NCBI GenBank assembly: GCA_029557395.1
Contig: JAKQIK010000061.1
Location: forward strand, 1 to 12,273
Reading direction: 5' to 3'
DNA: 12,273 nt
DNA from: a bacterium
Lineage (GTDB): Bacteria; Patescibacteriota; Saccharimonadia; Saccharimonadales; JACDBH01
Under the pieces are notes generated by a model, which did no database searches, was not told the DNA's origin, and was given only the letters and a program-made list of their open reading frames with translations. Below are positions 1 to 6,367 of this stretch, in pieces. The stretch's first letter is position 1. Each line of letters begins with the position of its first letter. Made by a program: the position numbers and the translations under genes.

Positions 1-116
1 TAATCAAGGTTGTAGCTATGCGAATGGCTCACGAAGTCATGAACAATAAGAAATTTATAGCCCAGCCTGTTCAGAAGCGTTTGGCTCATGCTCACGCTCA
101 CGTTAGCGTAAGGTAA
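1..116 (+). CDS. 3' end of an unidentified upstream gene (partial)
   Basis: A reading frame (first full codon at 3) is open from the window edge to a TAA at 114-116 and gives 37 residues. The peptide is basic and His-rich near its end (RLAHAHAHVSVR). The codons for this His-Ala stretch come from a short GCTCAY tandem. I do not recognise the family: it does not look like ribosomal protein S21 or dGTPase, the genes that often precede dnaG elsewhere. With only 37 codons visible, chance openness cannot be excluded. If real, it ends 68 bp before dnaG on the same strand and could share its transcript. Confidence 0.4.
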   Translation, partial: IKVVAMRMAHEVMNNKKFIAQPVQKRLAHAHAHVSVR

Positions 117-143
117 TGGATGTTAATAATATATAGAACTGCT

Positions 144-149
144 TATACT
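144..149 (+). promoter_or_regulatory. Possible -10 element upstream of dnaG
   Basis: TATACT (5 of 6 matches to the sigma-70 -10 consensus) lies 35 bp before the dnaG ATG. No good -35 is visible 16-18 bp upstream; the best 17-bp-spaced hexamer is TGTTAA. The predicted start near 156 would fall inside the hairpin at 153-172. This is a weak call because dnaG may instead be read from an upstream promoter. Confidence 0.22.
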
Positions 150-152
150 TGC

Positions 153-172
153 CAGTTAGCTCGCTCTAACTG
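153..172 (+). other. Perfect 7-bp inverted repeat in the dnaG leader
   Basis: CAGTTAG (153-159) and CTAACTG (166-172) are perfect reverse complements around a 6-nt loop (CTCGCT). The stem ends 12 nt before the dnaG ATG, where a Shine-Dalgarno sequence would normally lie, and none is visible there. It has no U-tract, so it is not an intrinsic terminator. It could modulate dnaG translation or be chance. Confidence 0.35.
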
Positions 173-184
173 ATACTAATAAGC

Positions 185-1951
185 ATGGATGCGGTTACAG
201 AGATAAAGGCCAAACTATCAATAGAGGATATAGTTGCCGAGTATGTCCAACTAAAACGAGCTGGCCGTAATTTCAAAGGCCTCAGTCCTTTTAATGAAGA
301 AAAAACCCCGAGCTTTATCGTTAGTCCAGAAAAACAAATTTGGCATGATTTTAGCAGTGGTAAGGGTGGGGATATATTCACCTTCATCCAAGAAGTCGAA
401 GGTGTAGACTTTCGTGGTGCGTTAGAAATACTGGCACGCAAGGCAGGTATTGACCTGGATGCTTTTAAGTCAGCCGGTAGGGGTGGGGGCAAAGAAAAGG
501 ACAGACTTTATCAAGCATTAGAACTGGCTACGAAATTCTATCAAACGCAACTCAAAGGCAGTAAAGTGGCTCTAGAATATTTGCTCAAAAAGCGTCTATT
601 TAGCAAAGAAACTATTTTGTTATTCAAGCTGGGTTATTCACCAAATACTGGAGATGCCTTGTACAAATTTCTTAAGGCAAAAGGTTTTTCTGACGAAGAA
701 TTGACAAGAGCTGGGCTAGTTACAAGACGATACAGGGGCTTAGGAGACATGTTCCGTGGGCGTATGATGGTGCCGCTTAGTGATGCATCTGGCAGAATTG
801 TGGGATTTACAGCTAGACTACTAGATGACGGGGATGACGGACCAAAATATATAAATACACCTGCAACCTTACTTTATGATAAAGGGCGTCAAGTTTATGG
901 ACTACATCTGGCCAAGGACGCTATCAGAAAATCTGGCTATAGTGTGGTGGTAGAGGGCAATTTGGATGTTATCTCAAGTCATCAGGCAGGTGTGCGAAAT
1001 GTTGTTGGCGCAGCTGGAACGGCATTAACTGAATATCATTTGAAAGATTTAAATCGATTTGCTGGTGATATAAGATTTGCATTTGATAGTGATAGGGCAG
1101 GTATAAACGCTACGGAACGAGCTATACCACTGGCTCAAAAAGTTGGTGTTAATGTTAGTATTATTACTATCCCAGAGGGTAAGGATCCCGATGAATTAAT
1201 AAAAGTAGACCCTGAGCTTTGGCGCCAGGCTGTAGATAATCATCAATATGCAGTGGACTGGTTGATTGAGAGGTATAAGAACTTGCTAGATATTAATACG
1301 GGCAAAGGAAAGCGAGAATTTACAGATGTAATACTTAAAATTGTTCGAGAATTAGATGATGAGGTCGAACAGGATCATTATTCGGCAAAATTAGCTAAAC
1401 TACTCGGGGTTAGTAATAAAGCCATGCGTGCAAAACTTGCTCAGAATCCTCAACAACCAAGTCAGAGGTTGAAACAAGTCAAAAGTACAAAGCAAATGAA
1501 TAATTTTGATATCGAGTATAGTAAGACTCAGCAACATATTTTGTCGCTAATATTGATGCAAAAATCTCTTCGCCCAGAGGTGGATTTGCTCGAATCTGGT
1601 ATGTTTAACGACGACTCAGCTAAGCAGTTATTCGAATTTATTGACGCCCATCCTGATTTTGACGGTCAACATAAAGATATTAAATCATTGCAATCAATCG
1701 CAGATTATGTAAAAATAATCTCATTACAATTCGATGAGCTATATCGAACGCTCGAGCTACATGAACTTCAGTATGAAGTCACTCGATTGCAAGAACGCTT
1801 AATTGCGCAGTATGTTAAACAACAAAAAAAGTTGGTGTCTAAAAAACTCATTGGTGCTGATGAAGACGAAGCAAGACGTTTGTTAACATTAGACAAAGAG
1901 TTGAATATTTTGTTGAAAGAAGCAAAAGACAGAAAGTACGACCAATCTTAA
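185..1951 (+). CDS. dnaG: DNA primase DnaG lacking its zinc-binding ligands
   Basis: DNA primase, which makes the RNA primers for replication forks. At 588 aa it is about the usual length. The N-terminal domain (about 1-95) follows the DnaG zinc-domain pattern closely, including EKTPSF and GKGGDIFTF. However, all four metal ligands of the family (C-x2-H and C-x2-C) are replaced, by Ser34, Asn37, Asp55 and Ser58. The RNA polymerase core keeps the KYINTP and GRIVGF motifs. The TOPRIM fold is intact, with Glu257 in VEGNLD, Asp301 and Asp303 in DSDRAG, and EGKDPDEL at 331-338. The C-terminal part (about 430-588) is poorly conserved, as expected for a helicase-interaction domain. ATG 185 is the first start after an in-frame TAA at 167 and matches the family N-terminus, but it has no clear ribosome-binding site. 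rpoD follows 33 bp downstream, probably in one operon. The identification is firm; the zinc-free state is read directly from the translation. Confidence 0.96.
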   Translation: MDAVTEIKAKLSIEDIVAEYVQLKRAGRNFKGLSPFNEEKTPSFIVSPEKQIWHDFSSGKGGDIFTFIQEVEGVDFRGALEILARKAGIDLDAFKSAGRGGGKEKDRLYQALELATKFYQTQLKGSKVALEYLLKKRLFSKETILLFKLGYSPNTGDALYKFLKAKGFSDEELTRAGLVTRRYRGLGDMFRGRMMVPLSDASGRIVGFTARLLDDGDDGPKYINTPATLLYDKGRQVYGLHLAKDAIRKSGYSVVVEGNLDVISSHQAGVRNVVGAAGTALTEYHLKDLNRFAGDIRFAFDSDRAGINATERAIPLAQKVGVNVSIITIPEGKDPDELIKVDPELWRQAVDNHQYAVDWLIERYKNLLDINTGKGKREFTDVILKIVRELDDEVEQDHYSAKLAKLLGVSNKAMRAKLAQNPQQPSQRLKQVKSTKQMNNFDIEYSKTQQHILSLILMQKSLRPEVDLLESGMFNDDSAKQLFEFIDAHPDFDGQHKDIKSLQSIADYVKIISLQFDELYRTLELHELQYEVTRLQERLIAQYVKQQKKLVSKKLIGADEDEARRLLTLDKELNILLKEAKDRKYDQS

Positions 1952-1973
1952 AAGTTATTATTTACCAATACTC

Positions 1974-1979
1974 AAGGAG
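1974..1979 (+). promoter_or_regulatory. Shine-Dalgarno site of rpoD
   Basis: AAGGAG lies 5 nt before the ATG at 1985, a near-ideal site that fixes the rpoD start. It contrasts with dnaG and polA, which lack a visible site. Confidence 0.85.
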
Positions 1980-1984
1980 ATCTT

Positions 1985-3214
1985 ATGCCCGATAATAAAA
2001 AAGTTGACTTAAACGAAGCCAAAAAAAAGCTACTCGAACAAGGTAAGAAAGCTGGAAAACTTGATCAACGCGATATTTTTGCTGCTATTCCTGATACACC
2101 CGAGAACATAGACATACTCGATGAACTATATACCGAGCTAGGCGACGAGAATATCGAACTAATTGGTGCTACAGAAGTAAACGCAGAAGAATTTAGTGAT
2201 GAATGGGCGGGTGAAGACGGTGAAGAGATAGTTCTAGATGACAAAGTATATTTGGATGATATTGCTGATGACTCAGTAAGGCTATACTTGCGCGAAATTG
2301 GTAAGATCCCGCTACTCAAAGCAGACGAAGAGTTAGCTTTGGCGCAACAGATTGTTGCTAATCAACCAAAGCTGGCAAAAGTTGTCGAGAAGCTCGATTC
2401 GTATAAAGATGAAAATGGTTTTGTGAGAGATTTGACCAAGACAGAGCGCAAAGAATACCAAGAACTTGAAGCCAAGGCAAGGAAGTTGAGCTTACCAAAA
2501 GATCAGATGGCTGAAGCAAACATGCGTCTAGTGGTATCGATTGCCAAGAGATATGTAGGACGTGGACTTGATTTACTTGATCTTATTCAAGAGGGAAATA
2601 CAGGATTGCTAAGGGCTGTTGAAAAATTTGATCCAGACAAAGGATTCAAGTTCAGTACTTATGCCACCTGGTGGATTCGTCAGGCTATAACTCGTGCTAT
2701 TGCCGACCAAGCTAGAACAATTCGTATTCCTGTGCATATGGTTGAGACTATAAACAAACTTCTCAGGACTCAGCGTCGATTAACCCAAGAGCTCAACCGC
2801 GAACCTACAAATGAAGAGATAGCCAAAGAGATGGAAATAGATGTCGACAAAGTTGAGCATATTATGAAAATCAAGCAGGATATCTCTAGCCTTGATGCTA
2901 GTGTGCGTGATGATGAAGAGGATTCGGTGCTTGGTGATTTTATTGAAGATGAAGATACGGTCACGCCAGAAGAGTCAGCCGCCAGCCAACTACTAAAAGA
3001 GCAGGTTAAGACTCTGCTTGGGGGCTTAACTGAGCGTGAACAAAAAATTCTCAAACTTAGGTTTGGTCTAGAAGACGGCAAAAGTCATACCCTCGAAGAG
3101 GTCGGTCAGGAGTTTAGTGTTACTCGTGAGCGTATTCGTCAGATTGAAGCCAAAGCATTGGCAAAACTACGCAAACACAAAGACTCCAAAAAACTCCTCG
3201 ACTACATCAAGTAG
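1985..3214 (+). CDS. rpoD: Primary RNA polymerase sigma factor (sigma-70/RpoD)
   Basis: Housekeeping sigma factor that directs RNA polymerase to -10/-35 promoters. At 409 aa it is closer to compact SigA proteins than to the 613-aa E. coli RpoD, because the long non-conserved insert is absent. An acidic region 1.1-like segment covers about 25-95. Region 1.2 (DSVRLYLREIGKIPLL) is at about 96-111. Region 2 (177-255) has the RpoD core NMRLVVSIAKRY, DLIQEGNTGLLRAVEKFD and the -10-recognition stretch FSTYATWWIRQAITRAI. Region 3 covers about 255-340. The region 4 helix-turn-helix (348-400) has LTEREQKILKLRFGL and VTRERIRQIEAKAL. A charged insert of about 45 residues (129-172) sits between regions 1.2 and 2.1. 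The start is set by the AAGGAG at 1974. The gene lies 33 bp after dnaG, the classical dnaG-rpoD order, and the promoters seen elsewhere in the window fit a sigma-70 specificity. Confidence 0.97.
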   Translation: MPDNKKVDLNEAKKKLLEQGKKAGKLDQRDIFAAIPDTPENIDILDELYTELGDENIELIGATEVNAEEFSDEWAGEDGEEIVLDDKVYLDDIADDSVRLYLREIGKIPLLKADEELALAQQIVANQPKLAKVVEKLDSYKDENGFVRDLTKTERKEYQELEAKARKLSLPKDQMAEANMRLVVSIAKRYVGRGLDLLDLIQEGNTGLLRAVEKFDPDKGFKFSTYATWWIRQAITRAIADQARTIRIPVHMVETINKLLRTQRRLTQELNREPTNEEIAKEMEIDVDKVEHIMKIKQDISSLDASVRDDEEDSVLGDFIEDEDTVTPEESAASQLLKEQVKTLLGGLTEREQKILKLRFGLEDGKSHTLEEVGQEFSVTRERIRQIEAKALAKLRKHKDSKKLLDYIK

Positions 3215-3225
3215 GCGAGCCATGG

Positions 3226-3247
3226 TTTATTTACTAGATGTAATAAA
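3226..3247 (+). terminator. Possible weak terminator hairpin between convergent genes
   Basis: TTTATTTAC (3226-3234) and GTAATAAA (3240-3247) can pair with one bulge around a 5-nt loop, in the 72-bp gap between rpoD and the convergent kinase gene. The stem is AT-only apart from one pair, and the T-rich tract (3262-3275) begins about 15 nt later, so this is not a canonical intrinsic terminator. Location is the main argument. Confidence 0.25.
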
Positions 3248-3286
3248 TTCCTGAGAAGTACTCTTTTTGGTTTTTATAGAGATTGA

Positions 3287-3865
3287 TTAAGCTTCTAACT
3301 CTATAAAGCCGGTGCGATGGAGGATTTTGTCAAGCTGGTTGAGCATATCTAGTGCGTCGCCATCATTATTGACTGTGTAATCGGCATTAGCTATTGGGCC
3401 ACCCTTTTCGAGGTTTTCTATTTCGGCATACTCCCTAGATATGACCTCACTTTTGGACAAGGGTCTGATTGGTCTATGAGCAAGTCGTTCGTGTCTGATA
3501 TGTCGTGGAGCAGTGATAGCGATAATAAGGGCCTTTTCACCATAATATTGTTTTACGAATTTGTATTCAGTCCAGCTGTAGAGTCCGTCGGCTACAACCT
3601 GATCGTGATTTTCTAGTAATTTATCGATCTGCTGAACAATTCTTTTGACTATGGCCTCATTGCCATCTTGGGCTCGAAATTCTTCTCGAACTACTTTTTC
3701 TAAGGCTTCAGAGGTTTTTCCATTATTACGCTTTTTTGTCTCCTCTACCACTATTCCGCCAAAATACACCGAAGGCAGGCCTTTGGTCGTTAGATGTTCA
3801 ACGCAAGAACTTTTGCCGGCTCCGGGCATGCCTACCAAAAACAGTATTCTAGGTTTTGTGTCCAT
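3287..3865 (-). CDS. P-loop nucleotide kinase-like protein (UPF0200 / dephospho-CoA kinase-like)
   Basis: A 192-residue single-domain P-loop NTPase. The Walker A loop is GMPGAGKSS at 12-20, right after the first beta strand. A second strand ends in VVADGLYSWTE (90-100). The pattern EEFRAQDGNEAIVKRI (61-76), the IITAP-like strand before RHIRHERLAHR, and the late IANADYTVNNDG (158-169) resemble UPF0200, a mainly archaeal family related to dephospho-CoA kinase and adenylate kinases. From the fold it should phosphorylate a small molecule or nucleotide; the substrate is not deducible. It is probably not the housekeeping CoaE, since it lacks convincing CoaE-specific motifs. It is monocistronic, convergent with rpoD and divergent from the collagen-like gene. 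A -10 (TACAAT) sits so close to the ATG that the leader would be about 4 nt. Confidence 0.75.
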   Translation of the reverse strand: MDTKPRILFLVGMPGAGKSSCVEHLTTKGLPSVYFGGIVVEETKKRNNGKTSEALEKVVREEFRAQDGNEAIVKRIVQQIDKLLENHDQVVADGLYSWTEYKFVKQYYGEKALIIAITAPRHIRHERLAHRPIRPLSKSEVISREYAEIENLEKGGPIANADYTVNNDGDALDMLNQLDKILHRTGFIELEA

Positions 3866-3875
3866 AACAAAGACT

Positions 3876-3904
3876 ATTGTAACAGTGGTGAGGTTTTATC
3901 CAAA
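3876..3904 (-). promoter_or_regulatory. Probable promoter of the minus-strand kinase gene
   Basis: On the minus strand TACAAT (3881 down to 3876) is a 5/6 match to the -10 consensus. A weak -35 (TTTGGA, 3904 down to 3899) lies 17 bp further upstream. The predicted start is near 3869, only about 4 nt before the ATG at 3865. No Shine-Dalgarno site could fit, so the transcript would be practically leaderless. Confidence 0.45.
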
Positions 3905-3937
3905 GCATGTACGTTAATTGGAAGTGTTGGGCTGATA

Positions 3938-3966
3938 TTTACTACATACTTCAAAGTGTTTATACT
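3938..3966 (+). promoter_or_regulatory. Promoter of the collagen-like/esterase operon
   Basis: TTTACT (3938-3943, 4/6 match to the -35) and TATACT (3961-3966, 5/6 match to the -10) are separated by exactly 17 bp, in the intergenic region upstream of the collagen-like gene. The predicted start near 3973 leaves a leader of about 55 nt. Within it GGGGGAG (3988-3994) is too far from the ATG at 4028 to be its ribosome-binding site; only a weak AGGAT (4016-4020) is close. Confidence 0.6.
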
Positions 3967-4027
3967 TATTATATAAGGCAGTATTTTGGGGGAGTTAAAG
4001 CGTTTTAGATGAGACAGGATTTCTTGG

Positions 4028-6367
4028 ATGGCTAGATTACCAATACCTGGTAAAGACGTTGGTACCTGGGGTAATATATTAAACGATTATTTGAGTGTGT
4101 CTCATAATCCTGATGGAAGCATCAAGGCCAGTGCGTTGCCACCTATGGCATCAGATGGTTTTACTGGTTCAACCGGCCCTCAGGGCCCTCAGGGAATACA
4201 AGGGGCAACCGGTCCCCAAGGCCCTCAAGGTGCTCCAGGTTTCACTGGTTCAACTGGTCCTCAGGGTGTGCAGGGCAATCAAGGCCCTCAGGGTGATCCT
4301 GGTCCCCAAGGTTCACAGGGCAATCAAGGTCCTCAAGGTGACCCAGGGTCGACTGGTGCTACTGGCTCAATGGGGCCAACAGGGCCTGCCGGTACGCAAG
4401 GAGAGCAGGGTTTTCAGGGCGCTACTGGCCCCCAGGGTCTCCAGGGTATCCAGGGTCCACAGGGTGAAGCGGGAATAAATGGAGCCACTGGCCCTCAGGG
4501 ACCCCAAGGTCTTGCCGGAAGTGATGGTGCTCGTGGTTTTACTGGTGCCACTGGCCCTCAGGGCGCCCAAGGTATTCAAGGAGCTACCGGCCCCCAAGGC
4601 CCTCAAGGTGTCCAGGGTAATCCAGGACCCGAAGGCCAAGAAGGTGGTCAAGGAGCTACTGGAGCTACTGGGTTGCAAGGTTCTACCGGCTTTACTGGCC
4701 CTCAGGGTCCCCAGGGTCTTCAGGGTTTTACTGGTCCTGCTGGTAGTAATGGATCAGATGGAGCTACTGGTGCTACCGGTCCGACTGGAGTGAAAGGAGA
4801 TCCCGGTACGGGGGTCAGTATTCTAGGCTCATTTAATAATCCTGGTGAATTACCCGGTAGTGGTAGTGCAGGTGACGCATACCTAATATCAGGTAATCTA
4901 TGGGTTTGGAGTGGTTCTAGTTGGAATAATGTTGGTAATATTCAAGGCCCTCAGGGTGCAACTGGCTCTCAAGGTCCACAAGGCGCTACCGGTACGCAAG
5001 GCGGACAGGGGTTTACGGGTCCGGAAGGCCCTCAGGGTGCAACTGGTGCGGGAGGGCCACAAGGTGCTACTGGCCCTCAGGGTATCCAGGGGAATGTTGG
5101 CCCAACTGGCCCTCAGGGTATTCAGGGTACGCAAGGCGAGCAAGGTGTCCAGGGTAATCCTGGAGCAACTGGTGCCACTGGTCCTGCTGGTAGTAACGGT
5201 TTGGATGGCGCCACCGGCCCTCAGGGTGTACAGGGTGACGTTGGTGCTACCGGCCCTCAGGGTGCCACTGGCTCTCAGGGTCCTCAAGGCATCCAAGGTA
5301 TCCAAGGTATCCAAGGCGTAGATGGCGAAACTGGTCAAATTGGTGCCACTGGCCCTCAGGGCGCCACTGGCCCTCAGGGTATTCAGGGGAATGTTGGTCC
5401 AACTGGTACTCAGGGTCCGCAAGGTATCCAAGGTATCCAGGGCGATCCAGGTGCCACGGGTGCAAATGGTGTGCAAGGCATACAAGGAGAAAAAGGTGAT
5501 ACCGGTACTCAAGGTGCCACTGGTGCTACCGGCCCTCAGGGGAATCCAGGTACTGGTGTTAATATTATTGGTTCACTTGGTGATGTCGGAAGCTTACCCG
5601 GTAGTGGTAGTGCAGGTGACGCATACCTAATATCAGGTAATCTATGGGTTTGGAATGGTTCAGCATGGAGTAACGTCGGTAATATTCAAGGCCCCCAAGG
5701 CCCGCAGGGTCTTACTGGTCCTGTTGGTGACTCTGGTAGTACAGGAGCCACTGGCCCTCAAGGAGCTACTGGCGTTCAGGGTATTCAAGGCGAAACAGGT
5801 GGAATTGGTGCTACTGGGTCTGGAGGTGCCACTGGCCCTCAGGGTATTAGTGGAACTGCCGGTATTGATGGCTCCACGGGTGCCACTGGTCCTCTGGGCT
5901 ATACTGGTGCCACCGGCCCTCAGGGTATTCAAGGTATCCAGGGAATCCAAGGGGTTCAAGGTGATCCAGGGGCAACAGGTCCAACCGCTCCAAAGGTAAT
6001 AAGTATTCTCGTTACCGATCCGCTTGGTGATGCCATTGCGACCGGAGATGGTAAAGCTTATTTTATTATTCCTAGTGAATTTAATGGCTGGTATATCTCA
6101 TCGGTTCATGCTGGGCTCACAACGGCTTCTAGTTCGGGTAACCCAGCAGTACAATTGGCACGTGTTAGATCGGGGTCCCCTGTTGATGTTCTCAGTACAT
6201 CGGTTACGATTGATGCTAGTGAGTACACATCTTATACGGCAACGACCGCACCTGTTGTCAATGTATCTAATCGAGATATTAACACCGGGGATGTTTTGCG
6301 TATCGATATAGACAGCGCAGGCACAGGTGCAAAGGGCTTGCAAGTAATCATTTCTATTGCGTCATGA
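4028..6367 (+). CDS. Collagen-like fibre protein with C-terminal beta-sandwich-like head
   Basis: A 779-residue protein dominated by Gly-X-Y repeats, probably a homotrimeric extracellular fibre. Residues 1-43 form a short N-terminal module with LPIPGKDVGTWGNILND and SHNPDGS. Uninterrupted collagen blocks cover about 44-262, 307-510 and 555-653, roughly 170 triplets in all. They are rich in GPQ, GAT and GIQ and poor in charge and lysine. Two 44-residue interruptions (263-306, 511-554) are nearly identical, each with PGSGSAGDAYLISGNLWVW. The C-terminal 126 residues (654-779) are non-collagen, beta-rich, and resemble head domains of phage tail-fibre or adhesin proteins (FIIPSEFNGWYISSVHAGLTT, then TIDASEYTSY). 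I see no signal peptide, membrane segment, LPXTG or lipobox, so export or anchoring is unexplained. Bacterial collagens rely on a trimerising domain rather than hydroxyproline, and the C-terminal domain is the likely one here. A promoter lies at 3938-3966. The stop overlaps the next gene by ATGA. It could be a phage-derived fibre or a cell-surface adhesin. Confidence 0.9.
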   Translation: MARLPIPGKDVGTWGNILNDYLSVSHNPDGSIKASALPPMASDGFTGSTGPQGPQGIQGATGPQGPQGAPGFTGSTGPQGVQGNQGPQGDPGPQGSQGNQGPQGDPGSTGATGSMGPTGPAGTQGEQGFQGATGPQGLQGIQGPQGEAGINGATGPQGPQGLAGSDGARGFTGATGPQGAQGIQGATGPQGPQGVQGNPGPEGQEGGQGATGATGLQGSTGFTGPQGPQGLQGFTGPAGSNGSDGATGATGPTGVKGDPGTGVSILGSFNNPGELPGSGSAGDAYLISGNLWVWSGSSWNNVGNIQGPQGATGSQGPQGATGTQGGQGFTGPEGPQGATGAGGPQGATGPQGIQGNVGPTGPQGIQGTQGEQGVQGNPGATGATGPAGSNGLDGATGPQGVQGDVGATGPQGATGSQGPQGIQGIQGIQGVDGETGQIGATGPQGATGPQGIQGNVGPTGTQGPQGIQGIQGDPGATGANGVQGIQGEKGDTGTQGATGATGPQGNPGTGVNIIGSLGDVGSLPGSGSAGDAYLISGNLWVWNGSAWSNVGNIQGPQGPQGLTGPVGDSGSTGATGPQGATGVQGIQGETGGIGATGSGGATGPQGISGTAGIDGSTGATGPLGYTGATGPQGIQGIQGIQGVQGDPGATGPTAPKVISILVTDPLGDAIATGDGKAYFIIPSEFNGWYISSVHAGLTTASSSGNPAVQLARVRSGSPVDVLSTSVTIDASEYTSYTATTAPVVNVSNRDINTGDVLRIDIDSAGTGAKGLQVIISIAS
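4157..4813 (+). repeat. Collagen Gly-X-Y coding block 1
   Basis: About 73 uninterrupted Gly-X-Y codon triplets (residues 44-262). At DNA level these are degenerate 9-bp units such as GGCCCTCAG and GGTGCYACY. The block is visibly richer in G and C than the flanking genes. Such repeats are prone to slippage and recombination, so the repeat number probably varies between strains. Confidence 0.9.
4814..4945 (+). repeat. Non-collagen interruption, copy 1
   Basis: Encodes 44 residues (263-306) between collagen blocks 1 and 2. Within it, 4850-4910 is identical over 61 bp to 5594-5654. The motif GDAYLISGNLWVW followed by WNNVGNIQ resembles the small beta-rich units that interrupt collagen stalks in phage fibre proteins; this is from memory of such sequences. 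Confidence 0.85.
4946..5557 (+). repeat. Collagen Gly-X-Y coding block 2
   Basis: About 68 uninterrupted Gly-X-Y triplets (residues 307-510). It contains a local tandem of the 9-mer ATCCAAGGY three times at 5291-5317 (Gly-Ile-Gln repeats), a likely slippage site. Confidence 0.9.
5558..5689 (+). repeat. Non-collagen interruption, copy 2
   Basis: Encodes residues 511-554 between collagen blocks 2 and 3. It aligns residue for residue with copy 1 over its length. The central 61 bp (5594-5654) are identical to 4850-4910, while the flanks have drifted (for example WSGSSWNNVG versus WNGSAWSNVG). Confidence 0.85.
5690..5986 (+). repeat. Collagen Gly-X-Y coding block 3
   Basis: About 33 uninterrupted Gly-X-Y triplets (residues 555-653), leading directly into the C-terminal globular region. 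Confidence 0.88.

Noticed and set aside
166..184. CTAACTGATACTAATAAGC resembles the conserved 3'-terminal segment of bacterial 23S rRNA.
   Set aside because: None of the other conserved 23S 3'-region motifs (such as a GCATCTAAG-type element or GATAGG) is found in 1-165, and the upstream bases hold an open reading frame. An rRNA covariance-model scan of this segment plus its upstream flank would settle it.
117..184. Checked the gap before dnaG for a tRNA.
   Set aside because: No cloverleaf with T-arm or acceptor-stem pairing could be assembled; only the single 7-bp hairpin is present.
3253..3275. GAG-AAGTA-CTC followed by a T-rich tract after rpoD as an intrinsic terminator.
   Set aside because: Only a 3-bp stem can form, too weak to call.
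3645..3917. Plus-strand open frame opposite the kinase gene.
   Set aside because: It is antisense to a gene with clear P-loop kinase motifs, and its own translation shows no recognisable family.
4009..4035. Eight-codon frame (ATG 4009 to TAG 4033) overlapping the start of the collagen-like gene, possible leader peptide.
   Set aside because: No attenuator structure is visible, and GGGGGAG upstream (3988-3994) is about 15 nt away, too far for a confident ribosome-binding site. Too short to distinguish from chance.
4898..5512. Long open frame on the minus strand inside the collagen-like gene (204 codons), with similar frames at 4367-4678 and 5660-5959.
   Set aside because: These are by-products of the repetitive GGN-CCT-CAG codons: they read as low-complexity Leu/Thr/Ala/Arg repeats, have no family resemblance, and lie opposite a strongly supported coding frame.
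4157..5986. Considered a CRISPR array or satellite because of many short repeats.
   Set aside because: The repeats are 9-bp degenerate codon triplets that preserve a Gly-X-Y reading frame throughout, with no constant-length spacers.
4095..5999. Shifted plus-strand frames across the collagen blocks giving LRALRVL-type Leu/Arg/Val repeats.
   Set aside because: Frame-shifted reading of the same 9-bp repeats; no independent start signals and no recognisable domain.
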